Shown here: piece by piece, positions 32,841 to 41,227 of the stretch
Numbering within the stretch: position 1 is the first letter of the stretch
Layout of the letters: the number at the start of each line of letters is the position of its first letter
From: a virus
Length of the DNA: 55,444 bases
IMG/VR virus record: IMGVR_UViG_3300014848_000022
Coordinates: 1 to 55,444 of that record
Strand: one strand, 5' to 3'
Notes under the pieces: generated by a model
What the model saw: only the letters and a program-made list of their open reading frames with translations
Told to the model about the DNA's origin: nothing
Databases searched by the model: none
Made by a program: the position numbers and the translations under genes

Positions 32841-33167
32841 TTATAGCAGTCCCTCCCGCCGCAACTGCTCAGCTATCGCCGCCGGAACTCCGCCTTGCAT
32901 CACGCTTTCTGGCTTTGTCAGCAGCCGCACGGCCGCGTCCCACCGGCGCAAGAGGCAGCGCGTGGCCGCCTCTACCTTATCCTGGTTGCCCTTGCGCTCA
33001 GCCAGCGTGCGGGCCCGGCGGTAGAGCGCCATCTTGCGACGCCAGGACAGCGGCACCTTGCGCCAGTGCTGGCCGCAAAGCAGTTCAGTGCCGGGCTTGT
33101 ACCGGGTCGATCCGCGCCGGCAGCCGGGCACGACGCAGTTGATGCGCGGATAGGCTGGGCGCGTCAT
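32841..33167 (-). CDS. Small zinc-finger-like basic protein
   Basis: A 108-residue basic protein starting at the ATG that overlaps the methyltransferase stop (ATGA). Residues 10-37 hold CVVPGCRRG and CGQHW, a possible four-residue zinc site (Cys, Cys, Cys, His). The rest is an Arg-rich helical region (LSWRRKMALYRRARTLAERKG). Such small basic zinc proteins occur near late-control genes in phages; a nucleic-acid-binding role is likely. Confidence 0.55.
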   Translation of the reverse strand: MTRPAYPRINCVVPGCRRGSTRYKPGTELLCGQHWRKVPLSWRRKMALYRRARTLAERKGNQDKVEAATRCLLRRWDAAVRLLTKPESVMQGGVPAAIAEQLRREGLL

Positions 33168-34519
33168 TCCGCCCTCATCTTGATCATGGTAGTAGGCACG
33201 TTCGTCCCGGCATCGGCGAAGCTGGCGACAGGAAGATCGCGCCATTCGCCTTGAAGTTCACCATGGTCGTAGCGGGCCGTGGCTGGCAGGATTGCAACGA
33301 GCGTGCCGCGCGGTTTCAAGAACCGCAGCGCGTGGTTGACGTGCTTGAGGTAGTGTCGGCCATAAAATGGCGGGTTCATCACGACAGCGTCGAACTCTGG
33401 CGCCGGCGGTTGCTCGAGAAAGTTGGTGCAAACCACGGCGTGCCCTTTCCGGCGTGCTTCGCTGGCCCGGCCAGGGTGATATTCGATGCCCAGTGCATGG
33501 TGTCCGCGCGCGCGAACCCCGTCGAGGATGCGCCCGTCGCCACATGACGGCTCGAGTACCCGCCAGACTGGCGGGTTGCCGCGGTAGTCGCGTGGGGTCG
33601 GGACACCGGCAAAATCGAGTGCAGCTTCTGCCACCTCCGGTGGAGACCAGTAGAATTGCAAGTCCTTCGACACCGCCGTGCTGGCGCTGGGCTTGACGCC
33701 CTCCGGCTCAGCATCGGGCAGCACGTCGCCGTAGAACTCAGCCAGGCCACGATTGATCGACAACAGCGCGGCGGCATCGAAGAACACATGCACATTGCCG
33801 TTTGCGAACTTGCGCACGGTGAGGCCGCGATCGGGTGCGGTGAACTCGTCCGGCTCCCGTCCATCGAAGTGACTGCGCACCAGCGGGCGACCGTTCATCA
33901 CCGCGTCGGCACCGGCCCTGTGCTGGTCCTCGATATCGAGCACTTCGAGCCAGTCGAGCGGGGCCTGCCCCCGCACAGCGGCCAGAGCATTGACCATGTC
34001 CTTGAAGCGATCCCGGCCGTAGCCTCCGTGCAAGCTCGACCAGTTTCCCAGGATCACCCGCTTGGGCAGCCCTTTCTTCCCGACGCGGACCTTGCTGTGC
34101 GACTTGTAAGCCGGATCAAGAGCGCAGAACACTTCGGCGAGGCCGCGCAGGATGTGGAAGCGCGGGCGAATCAGATAATCGCCGAACGTGGCCTTGGCGT
34201 TCTCGACGGTCAGTGGCGGCGGGCTTGCCAGGTCCTTCTCGAACCGGCGCTTGTCGCTGGCGCTGGCCAAGTGGTCGATCATCAGGCGCCGGTAGACGGC
34301 GCGCCACCCCGACAGCAGGAGATTGCGGCGGATGGCTTCTGCGCAGACGCTATCGCGCGGCGCCACGCGCTCGACATAAATGCCCTGAACGGTGGCGGCG
34401 GCGTCCAGCGCGGTGACTGTGTCCTTGAACTGGCTGACGACGCGATCGGCCTCGGCCACCTTGCGCTCGTATTCCTCGACCAGGTCGGCAACAGTGAGGG
34501 GGAGGGCAATTGCACCCAT
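33164..34519 (-). CDS. DUF4942 protein with adenine-type methyltransferase domain
   Basis: A 451-residue protein starting at the TGATG junction (34519). The first 290 residues are a DUF4942-like region (FKDTVTALDAA, WRAVYRRLMIDHLASASDKRRFEKDL). The C-terminus is a class I methyltransferase: SAM motif VLEPSCGDGR (321-330) and catalytic NPPF (382-385), the N6-adenine type. A role in modifying phage DNA, perhaps to resist host restriction, is likely. It overlaps its neighbours on both sides. Confidence 0.85.
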   Translation of the reverse strand: MGAIALPLTVADLVEEYERKVAEADRVVSQFKDTVTALDAAATVQGIYVERVAPRDSVCAEAIRRNLLLSGWRAVYRRLMIDHLASASDKRRFEKDLASPPPLTVENAKATFGDYLIRPRFHILRGLAEVFCALDPAYKSHSKVRVGKKGLPKRVILGNWSSLHGGYGRDRFKDMVNALAAVRGQAPLDWLEVLDIEDQHRAGADAVMNGRPLVRSHFDGREPDEFTAPDRGLTVRKFANGNVHVFFDAAALLSINRGLAEFYGDVLPDAEPEGVKPSASTAVSKDLQFYWSPPEVAEAALDFAGVPTPRDYRGNPPVWRVLEPSCGDGRILDGVRARGHHALGIEYHPGRASEARRKGHAVVCTNFLEQPPAPEFDAVVMNPPFYGRHYLKHVNHALRFLKPRGTLVAILPATARYDHGELQGEWRDLPVASFADAGTNVPTTMIKMRAE

Positions 34520-35181
34520 CAAACCAGCTCCCCGCAACCAAGCCGCGCATACCGCGCCAGCACATCCCGATCATCAACCTCGCGCCAGATGCGGGCCCGG
34601 ACCTCGATCCACGCGTCGAGCGCATCGACCAGCCTCGCGCGCGCCTTGGGCCAGCTCATTCGGTAGACCCGCGCCGTTGCGAACAGGGCGCGATCGCTCA
34701 GCACCATGTCGATAGCCATGCGCTTGGGCACCGGGAGCCGCTGTCGCCACACCGAATAGGCTTGCTCCATCCGCACCAGATGCAGGCGCTCGATCAACGC
34801 GTCGCGCGCTGATCCAGATCCATCAACCCTCGCCTCAAGGCTCGCGCAGCGCAATGATGCCGACCGTTGCAGGCTCTCGGCCACAGCAGCGATCTCAAGG
34901 GCGGCTGCAAGCTGATCCAGCGACAGCTGCCCATTGTCCGTCATCCGCATCAGGCTGCTGGCCGATTTCCGCCGCTTGGTCTTTGCCAGATGCCCAGCCT
35001 CGTCCGGCACAAAGGCGTCCTCAAAATCTCCCGTCGCCTGCTGCTCAGGGGTCAGCACCGGCTCACCGGTCTCACGCTCAATTGGCGCCATGGCGTCCAG
35101 TCTGGACTGCCACTGGGCATGCGTCTCGTCGCGGCGCTTGGCTCGCATGTCGCGCTTCGGTCGGCTGATGGTGATGGTCAT
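34519..35181 (-). CDS. Possible sigma-region-4-like regulator
   Basis: A 220-residue protein; the start at 35181 overlaps the previous stop (ATGA). The N-terminal half is basic and polar. The C-terminal half (from about residue 120) is all-helical with AIDMVLSDRALFATARVYRM and SWPKARARLVDALDAWIEV, resembling the helix-turn-helix of sigma region 4 / DUF6456 proteins. This suggests a transcription activator or antiterminator for late genes. The match is by pattern only. Confidence 0.45.
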   Translation of the reverse strand: MTITISRPKRDMRAKRRDETHAQWQSRLDAMAPIERETGEPVLTPEQQATGDFEDAFVPDEAGHLAKTKRRKSASSLMRMTDNGQLSLDQLAAALEIAAVAESLQRSASLRCASLEARVDGSGSARDALIERLHLVRMEQAYSVWRQRLPVPKRMAIDMVLSDRALFATARVYRMSWPKARARLVDALDAWIEVRARIWREVDDRDVLARYARLGCGELV

Positions 35182-35570
35182 GCGATCCCGGTCCTGATGT
35201 TGATCGATTGTTGATTTCGATAGACAGCCCCGTGGAGGGCTATCCGATGCTGCTTGGTGCCCTGATGGCGTTGCCTGCGGTTTTCGCACCCAGCCGGCTC
35301 GGGGGCGCAAATTTCAGCATGCTCAGCATTGCTTGGCGCGGCGCCCCATCCAAAAACAGCGCCCCGGCCTGTGCCGGCGGCGAAAACGGTGATGACGCGG
35401 TGCCCTTTGAGCATCACACGGTGCCCGGTGGGCAGGCGCACGCATGGCGCGCCGAAATCTGCGGCCAGCTCGATCACCGGGCCCGATAGCAGCGCCAGCA
35501 CATCGCGATCAGGAAGGTTGCGGACCTGATCCTGATAGCGCTGGATTGCGTAGGTGGTGACGTGGATCAT
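35178..35570 (-). CDS. Conserved-looking phage protein, unknown
   Basis: A 130-residue protein. Residues 1-78 look well structured (TTYAIQRYQDQVRNLPDRDV, PTGHRVMLKGHRVITVFAAG), while the last 50 are polar and low in hydrophobics, perhaps a disordered tail. Four-base overlaps at both ends (ATGA) support translation of the whole frame. No function recognised. Confidence 0.6.
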   Translation of the reverse strand: MIHVTTYAIQRYQDQVRNLPDRDVLALLSGPVIELAADFGAPCVRLPTGHRVMLKGHRVITVFAAGTGRGAVFGWGAAPSNAEHAEICAPEPAGCENRRQRHQGTKQHRIALHGAVYRNQQSINIRTGIA

Positions 35571-36424
35571 GCTACCCGCGCCTCCCTGTCTCCGCTCGAT
35601 CGGCTATTCCGAACCTTCCAGCGTTCAAACTCAGCCGGGGGCATCATCGCACTGGCCTCATCCTCGCTCAGATCACGCGGCGGGAAGCGGCGGTCGAATG
35701 CCTTGCGCTGCTCGTCCTCGGCCCGCTGCTTGGCTGCCAAGCGCTCAGCACCGTTGCGCAGAACCACAGCCATGAACGCGGCGGGATCATCAGCTCCAGC
35801 CCCGCTGTTCTCGGCTTTTGCCAGGTCGAGCGCATGCCTGACGGCGGGCAGGCCGTGGTCCTTCACCCACCGGGCGATCTGGCCCGAACGCTTGGTGCCC
35901 AAGTATGCCTTCGCATCATCCCACAGTGCTTTCTCGGGACTGGCTTCCGGATCGCCCAATCCCCCGTTCAGGGGGTTTGGGGGTTCTATCTGGTTTCTGG
36001 TTTCTGGTTCGCGCGAATAGCCAGAATTTTGCTTATCTTTTGCCAGATCATTTTCGTTGTTTTCATTGGAATTTTTCGCATTTTCAGATTTCTTTCGCGC
36101 ACCTTTCAAACCGTTTTCAGCGCGTTTTCGGCTCGTTTTCAGCGCGTTTTCGATCTCTTTTTTCGCGCGAGAATTGAACAGATCGCCGTCGCTGGTGACG
36201 TAGATTTTGCCCTTGGCGATCAGGGCTGCGCGAAGCGAATGCCACTTGCGGAGAGATACCCCCATGTAGCCAGCGAGCAGTCGATCGCTGTCCGCGACCG
36301 GGCCGCCCTTATCGTACATGAGGTCGAGCAGCGTCTGGAACGCGCCCCGCTCCTCGAGGGTCATCGACAGCGCACCGGCCAGCGCATCGCTGTGGTAGCG
36401 CTTATGGAAGGGTAGCGCGCTCAT
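35567..36424 (-). CDS. DUF1376 replication protein
   Basis: A 285-residue protein. Residues 1-85 are a DUF1376 winged-helix-like domain (PFHKRYHSDALAGALSMTLEERGAFQTLL split across residues 5-33, then GVSLRKWHSLRAAL). Next is a Lys/Asn-rich disordered linker (residues 90-150) and a C-terminal helical domain (WDDAKAYLGTKRSGQIARWV) that may load the helicase. It lies directly before dnaB with a 4-base overlap, the usual place of a phage initiator or helicase loader. Confidence 0.75.
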   Translation of the reverse strand: MSALPFHKRYHSDALAGALSMTLEERGAFQTLLDLMYDKGGPVADSDRLLAGYMGVSLRKWHSLRAALIAKGKIYVTSDGDLFNSRAKKEIENALKTSRKRAENGLKGARKKSENAKNSNENNENDLAKDKQNSGYSREPETRNQIEPPNPLNGGLGDPEASPEKALWDDAKAYLGTKRSGQIARWVKDHGLPAVRHALDLAKAENSGAGADDPAAFMAVVLRNGAERLAAKQRAEDEQRKAFDRRFPPRDLSEDEASAMMPPAEFERWKVRNSRSSGDREARVA

Positions 36425-37806
36425 GAGCGCACCGCCTGATAAACGCCGTAGAAACGGCCCTGTGCAGCCCCTGCGGATCCATTGCGGCGCTTGGGCAGGA
36501 TGAAGTCGATGATCCCCCGGCAGCGGTCCATGCGCGCCTGCCAGTCGTCGTGCTTATCGGGATCGTCGCGGGGCTCGGCCTGCATCACGTAATACTCCTC
36601 GCGGTAGAGGAAGAGGACGGCATCGGCATCCTGCTCGATCTGGCCGCTGTCGCGCAGGTCGGACAGCATGGGACGCTTATCCGGGCGCTGCTCGACCGAG
36701 CGCGAAAGCTGGGCCAGGGCCATGACGGCCACATCGTGTGCCTTGGCGATCTGCTTGAGCATGCGGCTCACCTCGCTGATCGCCTCATAGGCACTAGCCT
36801 TGCGCGATGTCGGGTGCAGGAGCTGAAGATAATCGACGATCACCAGTTCCAGCTTTTGCCCGCGTGCCGCCATTTTGCGCTTGTGCGACCGGACGAGAGC
36901 ATCAAGGCGCCCGACGGTCATCGCCGCAGCATCCACGATGTGTAGCGGGAGGCCGGCGATGTACTTTGCCACGGCATTGACGGTTTCACGCTGCCAGCGG
37001 CTCAGGTTGCGCTTTTGGATCGCCGAGTATGGGACGCGATTGTCGGCGTCGTCGAAGGCCACGTCGGCAAGCATGCGGTGTGCAAGCTGATCGCGGCTCA
37101 TTTCGAGCGAGACGAACAGCACGCCATGGCCAGACCGGGCGGCGCCGAGGGCATAGGACGACGAGAAAGCGGTTTTGCCCATGCCAGGGCGCCCGGCCAC
37201 AATGGTAAGGCTCTTGGGCTCCAGCGGTCCGCACAGCTCATCCACGGCAGGGATGGTGCGGCATTCGACGCCCTCAATTCCACGATCCAGCGCGTTGAGC
37301 GCGGCGATCATGGCCGTTTCGGCGTCTGCCTCGTCAAAGCCTTCGCTGGCGCGCGTGGCGATGGCGGCATCAGCATCAGCAGCGATCTCGACCAGAGGAC
37401 GGTTGGAGTCGGGGAGGGCGGCCATCACCTCCGACAGCGCAGAGTGCATGCGGCGGCGATCCGCAAGGTCGCGCACCTGCTGCGCCAGTTCACGAGGCGC
37501 CAGCAGTCCATGGATATTGGCCGTCAATCGGGCAATGTAGCCCCAGCCTCCAAGCTCTTTCAGGCCTTCGTCGCCATCGAGATAGGGCTTGAGCGACACG
37601 GATGTGAAGGCCCGCCCCTTGGCTTGCTCGATCAGAATGGCCGACCAGATGCGGCCATGCGCTGCGGCAAAAAAATCACCTGCCTCGACAATGGCGCTCA
37701 GGGCATCGACAAGACTGTTCTCCATGAGGCAAGCGCCGAGCACGGCAGCTTCTGCCTCAAGGTTCGCGATGATCGGCGCGCTGTCCACCTCTATGCCCCA
37801 CGTCAT
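36421..37806 (-). CDS. dnaB: Replicative DNA helicase, DnaB-like
   Basis: A 461-residue hexameric helicase. The N-terminal domain is helical (residues 12-110). The RecA-like core has Walker A GRPGMGKT (205-212), the FVSLEMSRDQL motif (231-241), Walker B LVIVDYLQLL (321-330) and an arginine-finger region near DLRDSGQIEQDADAV. Size matches bacterial DnaB. With the DUF1376 gene it should run theta-type phage replication. Confidence 0.93.
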   Translation of the reverse strand: MTWGIEVDSAPIIANLEAEAAVLGACLMENSLVDALSAIVEAGDFFAAAHGRIWSAILIEQAKGRAFTSVSLKPYLDGDEGLKELGGWGYIARLTANIHGLLAPRELAQQVRDLADRRRMHSALSEVMAALPDSNRPLVEIAADADAAIATRASEGFDEADAETAMIAALNALDRGIEGVECRTIPAVDELCGPLEPKSLTIVAGRPGMGKTAFSSSYALGAARSGHGVLFVSLEMSRDQLAHRMLADVAFDDADNRVPYSAIQKRNLSRWQRETVNAVAKYIAGLPLHIVDAAAMTVGRLDALVRSHKRKMAARGQKLELVIVDYLQLLHPTSRKASAYEAISEVSRMLKQIAKAHDVAVMALAQLSRSVEQRPDKRPMLSDLRDSGQIEQDADAVLFLYREEYYVMQAEPRDDPDKHDDWQARMDRCRGIIDFILPKRRNGSAGAAQGRFYGVYQAVRS

Positions 37807-37991
37807 TTCGATGTCTCCGGGATGCGCTCGAAGGCGCCGAGGAAAAGATCAAAGGCCTCCTGCCTGGCAGAAACCCATGACGGGTTCTCAGCCAGCTCAG
37901 GCGAGGCCATCTCCATAAGGACCAGAGCCTTGTGCGCGGCGAAGGCGCGGGCCGCCTGCTGCTGGTGGAAGCGGTAGGTGGGGACCATCAC
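37803..37991 (-). CDS. Small helical protein, unknown
   Basis: A 62-residue protein, helical (QQQAARAFAAHKALVLMEMA, then WVSARQEAFDLFLGAF), overlapping the resolvase gene upstream and dnaB downstream by 4 bases each. No function recognised; the tight coupling supports it as a real gene. Confidence 0.55.
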   Translation of the reverse strand: MMVPTYRFHQQQAARAFAAHKALVLMEMASPELAENPSWVSARQEAFDLFLGAFERIPETSK

Positions 37992-38344
37992 GACGCCCCA
38001 CCCCCAATCACGATCTCGATCCGCCCGTGCTTGCAGGGCTCTCCCCAGGCGAAGGACAGGCGGAAACGATTGTCATCGACGCGCATGGCATCGGCGAGGC
38101 CGTCGAGCTGGGGCTTCATCGCGGCAATGGCATTGTCCATGTCGCGGCGGCGCTTGTCGGGGGCGCGGAAGGTGATCTCCAGCGGCACAGGGCCGGTTGC
38201 AGGTGCAGATACCTTGGAGGCCTTGGCCAGATAGAACGCATCCGACCGGGCGTCCTTTGCCACTTGGCGCTGCACACGCCAATGGATGCGCCGAGCGGCG
38301 TTAGGATTGAGGCGCCCATCTGGCCAAGGAAGCGTGAGGCGCAT
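37988..38344 (-). CDS. rusA: RusA-type Holliday junction resolvase
   Basis: A 118-residue endonuclease starting at the TGATG junction (38344). It has the RusA pattern: LPWPDGRLNPNAARRIHWR near residues 5-23 and the acidic active site RRRDMDNAIAAM (Asp68, Asp70) with RVDDNRF (Asp90, Asp91). RusA dimers resolve branched DNA before packaging. Length is typical. Confidence 0.9.
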   Translation of the reverse strand: MRLTLPWPDGRLNPNAARRIHWRVQRQVAKDARSDAFYLAKASKVSAPATGPVPLEITFRAPDKRRRDMDNAIAAMKPQLDGLADAMRVDDNRFRLSFAWGEPCKHGRIEIVIGGGAS

Positions 38345-39171
38345 CACGCAGTGATCCCCTGCGCATCGTCCAGCGCCTTTCGGGCGGCAGCCAGGGCAGT
38401 CTCGACACGAGCAACTCGACTATCGGCTGAAAGGTCGGCCAGCACGCGGCGCACTGCATCCTTGACCTGCCACGATGATGCACTTGCCTTGAGGCCCAAA
38501 AACTCGATCAGAGGCGCAAATGCCGCGGCCATATCATCAGCCTCTCGGCGAGCACTTTTGAGCAATGCATCTGCCTGCTCACGGGTCTGCGCCACAGGGT
38601 CGCGCCCATCTGCCGAGGCTGCGACAAGCAGAGCCAATTCGTGGCCGATTGCCTTTCCGCGCTGGCGCAGGAATGCATTCCGAGCTTGGTTCCGAAGGCT
38701 ATCCTGCTGAAACTTGTCGATCCCCGGATATGGCTCGCACACCGGGTGACAGGTAAGCAGCTTGGCCATGGCCTGGATCGAGCATGGAGTGCCAAGGTGC
38801 ATGGGCCTGCGCTCAGTGCGCCACCCCCGGACAGTGCGGAACATCACCCCGCATTCGGCAGGGATTTCCTCTTTCTTCGCCAACCCATGGGGCATGGCAA
38901 AGGTGACGCTCTGGCAGTGCTCAAGGTACTTTCGCCACTTGCCAGAATTGAGGTCGCTCAGCAGGTCGCTGCGCTGCACCTTGATCTCGTAGGCGGAGAT
39001 TTGCGGTAGATCATACCGATAGCGCGGGAACGCCATGATGTCGGGCCGAGGCCCAGACCATGCGCCGATTGTCGCATTCAGCCAGGTCCAGACCTTCCCG
39101 TCATTGCGGAGTCGCCGCGCCAGATCGGCGGCTAAGGCGTCATGGCCCCATTGATGTGCGGGCGCGGCCAT
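38344..39171 (-). CDS. MmcB-like PD-(D/E)XK nuclease family protein
   Basis: A 275-residue protein. Residues 35-120 hold a nuclease-like core: RPDIMAF (Asp44) and YEIKVQRSDL (Glu62, Lys64), then DLNSGKWRKYLEHCQSVTFA. This is the pattern of MmcB-type DNA-repair proteins of alphaproteobacteria. The C-terminal half is a long charged helix region (REQADALLKSARREADDM). It probably processes recombination or replication intermediates. Confidence 0.7.
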   Translation of the reverse strand: MAAPAHQWGHDALAADLARRLRNDGKVWTWLNATIGAWSGPRPDIMAFPRYRYDLPQISAYEIKVQRSDLLSDLNSGKWRKYLEHCQSVTFAMPHGLAKKEEIPAECGVMFRTVRGWRTERRPMHLGTPCSIQAMAKLLTCHPVCEPYPGIDKFQQDSLRNQARNAFLRQRGKAIGHELALLVAASADGRDPVAQTREQADALLKSARREADDMAAAFAPLIEFLGLKASASSWQVKDAVRRVLADLSADSRVARVETALAAARKALDDAQGITA

Positions 39172-39173
39172 GG

Positions 39174-39428
39174 TCAGAACAGCGACCCTTGCGTTTCCAT
39201 GCCCAGCGCGTCGGCATAGGTCGAGAGCAATGCCTCGGCCTCGCGTCGATCGTCGGGCTTCATCTTCCGCAGGCGGACGATGCGGCGCATGATCTTGGGA
39301 TCGTAACCCGCGGCCTTGGCCTCGTTGTAGACATCGCGGATATCGTCGCCGATGCCCTTGCGTTCTTCGCCCAGACGCTCGATGCGCTGGATTAGGAGCA
39401 GCAAGCGATTGTCGGTAGCTTCGGCCAT
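39174..39428 (-). CDS. gapR: GapR-like DNA-binding protein (DUF2312)
   Basis: An 84-residue protein. It matches GapR/DUF2312: LIQRIERLGEERKGIGDDI, YNEAKAAGYDPKIMRRIVRLRK (residues 34-55) and the C-terminal helix EAEALLSTYADAL. Host GapR encircles overtwisted DNA ahead of replication and helps topoisomerases. A phage copy in the replication operon probably supports phage replication. The start is the Met before AEATDN; the longer frame upstream is Pro/Ala-rich and overlaps other genes. Confidence 0.85.
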   Translation of the reverse strand: MAEATDNRLLLLIQRIERLGEERKGIGDDIRDVYNEAKAAGYDPKIMRRIVRLRKMKPDDRREAEALLSTYADALGMETQGSLF

Positions 39429-39429
39429 G

Positions 39430-39630
39430 TCAGGCGTCCTTGTCTTGAAGCGCGACGGGCACGGGCATGCCGATGCGGGCGCAGATTTCGCGGGTGGTGG
39501 CGCGCACACGGGCCTTGCGGGCATCCCGCCCAACCTGACCCAGCGCGCGGGCATGATCGCTGGCGGTGGGCGCCATGGGGGCAGGGATGGGGACAGGCGC
39601 AGCAGGTGCGCGGCGCGAGAACAGGCCCAT
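39430..39630 (-). CDS. Small basic protein, unknown
   Basis: A 66-residue protein with a Pro/Ala-rich start (SRRAPAAPVPIPAPMAP) and an Arg-rich helical second half (HARALGQVGRDARKARVRATT). It starts at the junction with the preceding stop at 39630. Probably nucleic-acid-binding or structural; no family recognised. Confidence 0.5.
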   Translation of the reverse strand: MGLFSRRAPAAPVPIPAPMAPTASDHARALGQVGRDARKARVRATTREICARIGMPVPVALQDKDA

Positions 39631-39818
39631 CACATTTCGACCTTGCGGCCGCGCAGGCGGGGCCATCCCGGTGCCGGGGGCGGCTCATTGCGGAACAGGA
39701 ACCGGGCCCCATGCTGGCGGCAGTAATCGAGGCGCCGGGCGACCAGCTCGTTGGCGCTGGTGATGACCGCATAGCGCTCGCCGTTGCTGGTCGGTGCGAT
39801 GACATCGCGGGCGCTCAT
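39630..39818 (-). CDS. Small protein, unknown
   Basis: A 62-residue protein (NGERYAVITSANELVARRLDYC in the middle, basic C-terminus). It overlaps the neighbouring genes at both ends. Function not recognised. Confidence 0.5.
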   Translation of the reverse strand: MSARDVIAPTSNGERYAVITSANELVARRLDYCRQHGARFLFRNEPPPAPGWPRLRGRKVEM

Positions 39819-40270
39819 GCCACCACCTTCGGGCCAGCCTTGCGCAGGATCGCGGCAATCGCGTCTCCGGCATTTTCCAGCTCGCTGCGGTGCTCGACGG
39901 CAAAGGCGGCGTCCAGAACGCCATCGCTTTCCAGCGCGGCGGCAACGGCATGCATCACCTTGGCCATGCGCGTCATGCAGGCGAAATCAGCCTGGGTCTC
40001 GGCAATGATGCCGATGCACAGCCGGTCATAAGGGCCCGTGAAACGAGATCCCCATTCGCGGCGCCCACGGGCCAGCGTGATGGCATCCATCGTGGCCGTG
40101 CCGTCGCAGTATTTGGCGGCCTGATCCTCGCTCTTGCCCAGAACGGCGCCGAGGTCGCCATAGGTCAGGCGATCCTCATGCTTGATCTGGGCGAGCGCCT
40201 CTCCAAGCGCGGCCAGCACGTTGGAAGCGGAAAAGACCGCGCGCGGTCCTGTGGATTGGCGGTGTTGCAT
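39815..40270 (-). CDS. Possible helix-turn-helix regulator
   Basis: A 151-residue protein. Residues 35-55 (LTYGDLGAVLGKSEDQAAKY, then DGTATMDAITLARG) have the pattern of an XRE-type helix-turn-helix followed by a structured helical domain (ACMTRMAKVMHAVAAALES). It is in the cro operon, where phages keep early activators such as CII. Identity is not certain. Confidence 0.5.
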   Translation of the reverse strand: MQHRQSTGPRAVFSASNVLAALGEALAQIKHEDRLTYGDLGAVLGKSEDQAAKYCDGTATMDAITLARGRREWGSRFTGPYDRLCIGIIAETQADFACMTRMAKVMHAVAAALESDGVLDAAFAVEHRSELENAGDAIAAILRKAGPKVVA

Positions 40271-40377
40271 TGCGGTAAACCACTCCCATGATGAGCGATT
40301 GCGAAATTGATGGCCGGGGCAGCGGTGTGGATGGCACCTTCCGCCCCGGCACCCGCTGGTGCGACCCGACGGGCTAT

Positions 40378-40515
40378 TCAGTCCTTGCGCTGGGAGAGTT
40401 TGTCCTCGACCAGCATGGCGATGATGCCGACAGCGGAGAGCAGCAGGGCACCGGCAGAGAATGCCAGCGCGGCCCCGGCGCCATGATCGGCAATGGTGGT
40501 GAAGAGCGCGATCAC
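40378..40515 (-). CDS. Small membrane protein with GTG start
   Basis: A 45-residue protein whose GTG start overlaps the previous stop as GTGA. It has one membrane segment (residues 12-37: GAGAALAFSAGALLLSAVG, IIAML) and a charged C-terminus (EDKLSQRKD). Shape matches small phage membrane proteins of unknown role. Confidence 0.5.
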   Translation of the reverse strand: MIALFTTIADHGAGAALAFSAGALLLSAVGIIAMLVEDKLSQRKD

Positions 40516-40694
40516 GCGGCCCGTTCCACAGGGCGGGCAGGGAAGAGGAAGGCGACTTGCTCCGCCGGAATGGTGGTCCGAATTGAGACGGCGCCCGACC
40601 GGATCATGACGAGAAAATCACCGGTATTGAGCGTTTTGACGTGCAATGATGCATCGTGCGAATCGAACGCACGGAAACCATCTTCAGGAGCCAT
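40512..40694 (-). CDS. Small protein of the cro operon
   Basis: A 60-residue protein with a GAGGA ribosome site about 9 bases before ATG. It is beta-like (ASLHVKTLNTGDFLVMIRSG, AVSIRTTIPAEQVAFLF). Its ATG lies back to back with the plus-strand gene at 40697. Function unknown. Confidence 0.5.
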   Translation of the reverse strand: MAPEDGFRAFDSHDASLHVKTLNTGDFLVMIRSGAVSIRTTIPAEQVAFLFPARPVERAA

Positions 40695-40696
40695 GG

Positions 40697-41227
40697 ATGT
40701 CTGTCCTCGGCGATTGGTTGAAGGGATTCGAGATGACGACCAGCGACCTTATTGCTGCGATCAGCGCGGCCTTCGGTGGCGGTGGTGCGCTGGGCGCGGC
40801 TATCGGCTCGGTGCTGGCGAGACGCAGGGCGTTGAGAGCGGCGGAACCGATCATCCGCATCGAATGGGACCAGAGCGGCGAGGTCGGGGCGATCTGCTTC
40901 ACCAACAGGATTGCCGAAGACTTGTTCGTCGACAGGATCGATTTCGACGGAGAGATATGGCTGGGCGTTGGCAGTTATCTGCCAAATGGGCAGCCCATCA
41001 AGGAGACCAGGCAGTTTCATGCGGGACCCGCCCTGCCGCGGCACTGGCGCATCGACGCCTCGTCGACGACGAGATTCCCATTTTCCATTCGGCCGTATGT
41101 AGTGGGCCAATCTTCAAGGCTCTCGACGCCGGAAATGGACGGCTGCGAGATGCGGATTACCATCTCTTCCAGCCATGCGACCCTGCGCCACAGGAGGATC
41201 ACGGTGATCGCCAGAAGGACGGTTTGA
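40697..41227 (+). CDS. Membrane-anchored protein opposite the cro operon
   Basis: A 176-residue protein with AGGAG 6 bases before ATG. Residues 12-40 form a hydrophobic Gly/Ala-rich segment (AAISAAFGGGGALGAAIGSVL) likely to be a membrane anchor. The rest is a soluble domain (IIRIEWDQSGEVGAICFTNR, DFDGEIWLGVGSYLPNGQPI). It runs against the early operon, so it may be expressed in the lysogen, perhaps as an exclusion or conversion protein; that role is inference. Confidence 0.55.
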   Translation: MSVLGDWLKGFEMTTSDLIAAISAAFGGGGALGAAIGSVLARRRALRAAEPIIRIEWDQSGEVGAICFTNRIAEDLFVDRIDFDGEIWLGVGSYLPNGQPIKETRQFHAGPALPRHWRIDASSTTRFPFSIRPYVVGQSSRLSTPEMDGCEMRITISSSHATLRHRRITVIARRTV

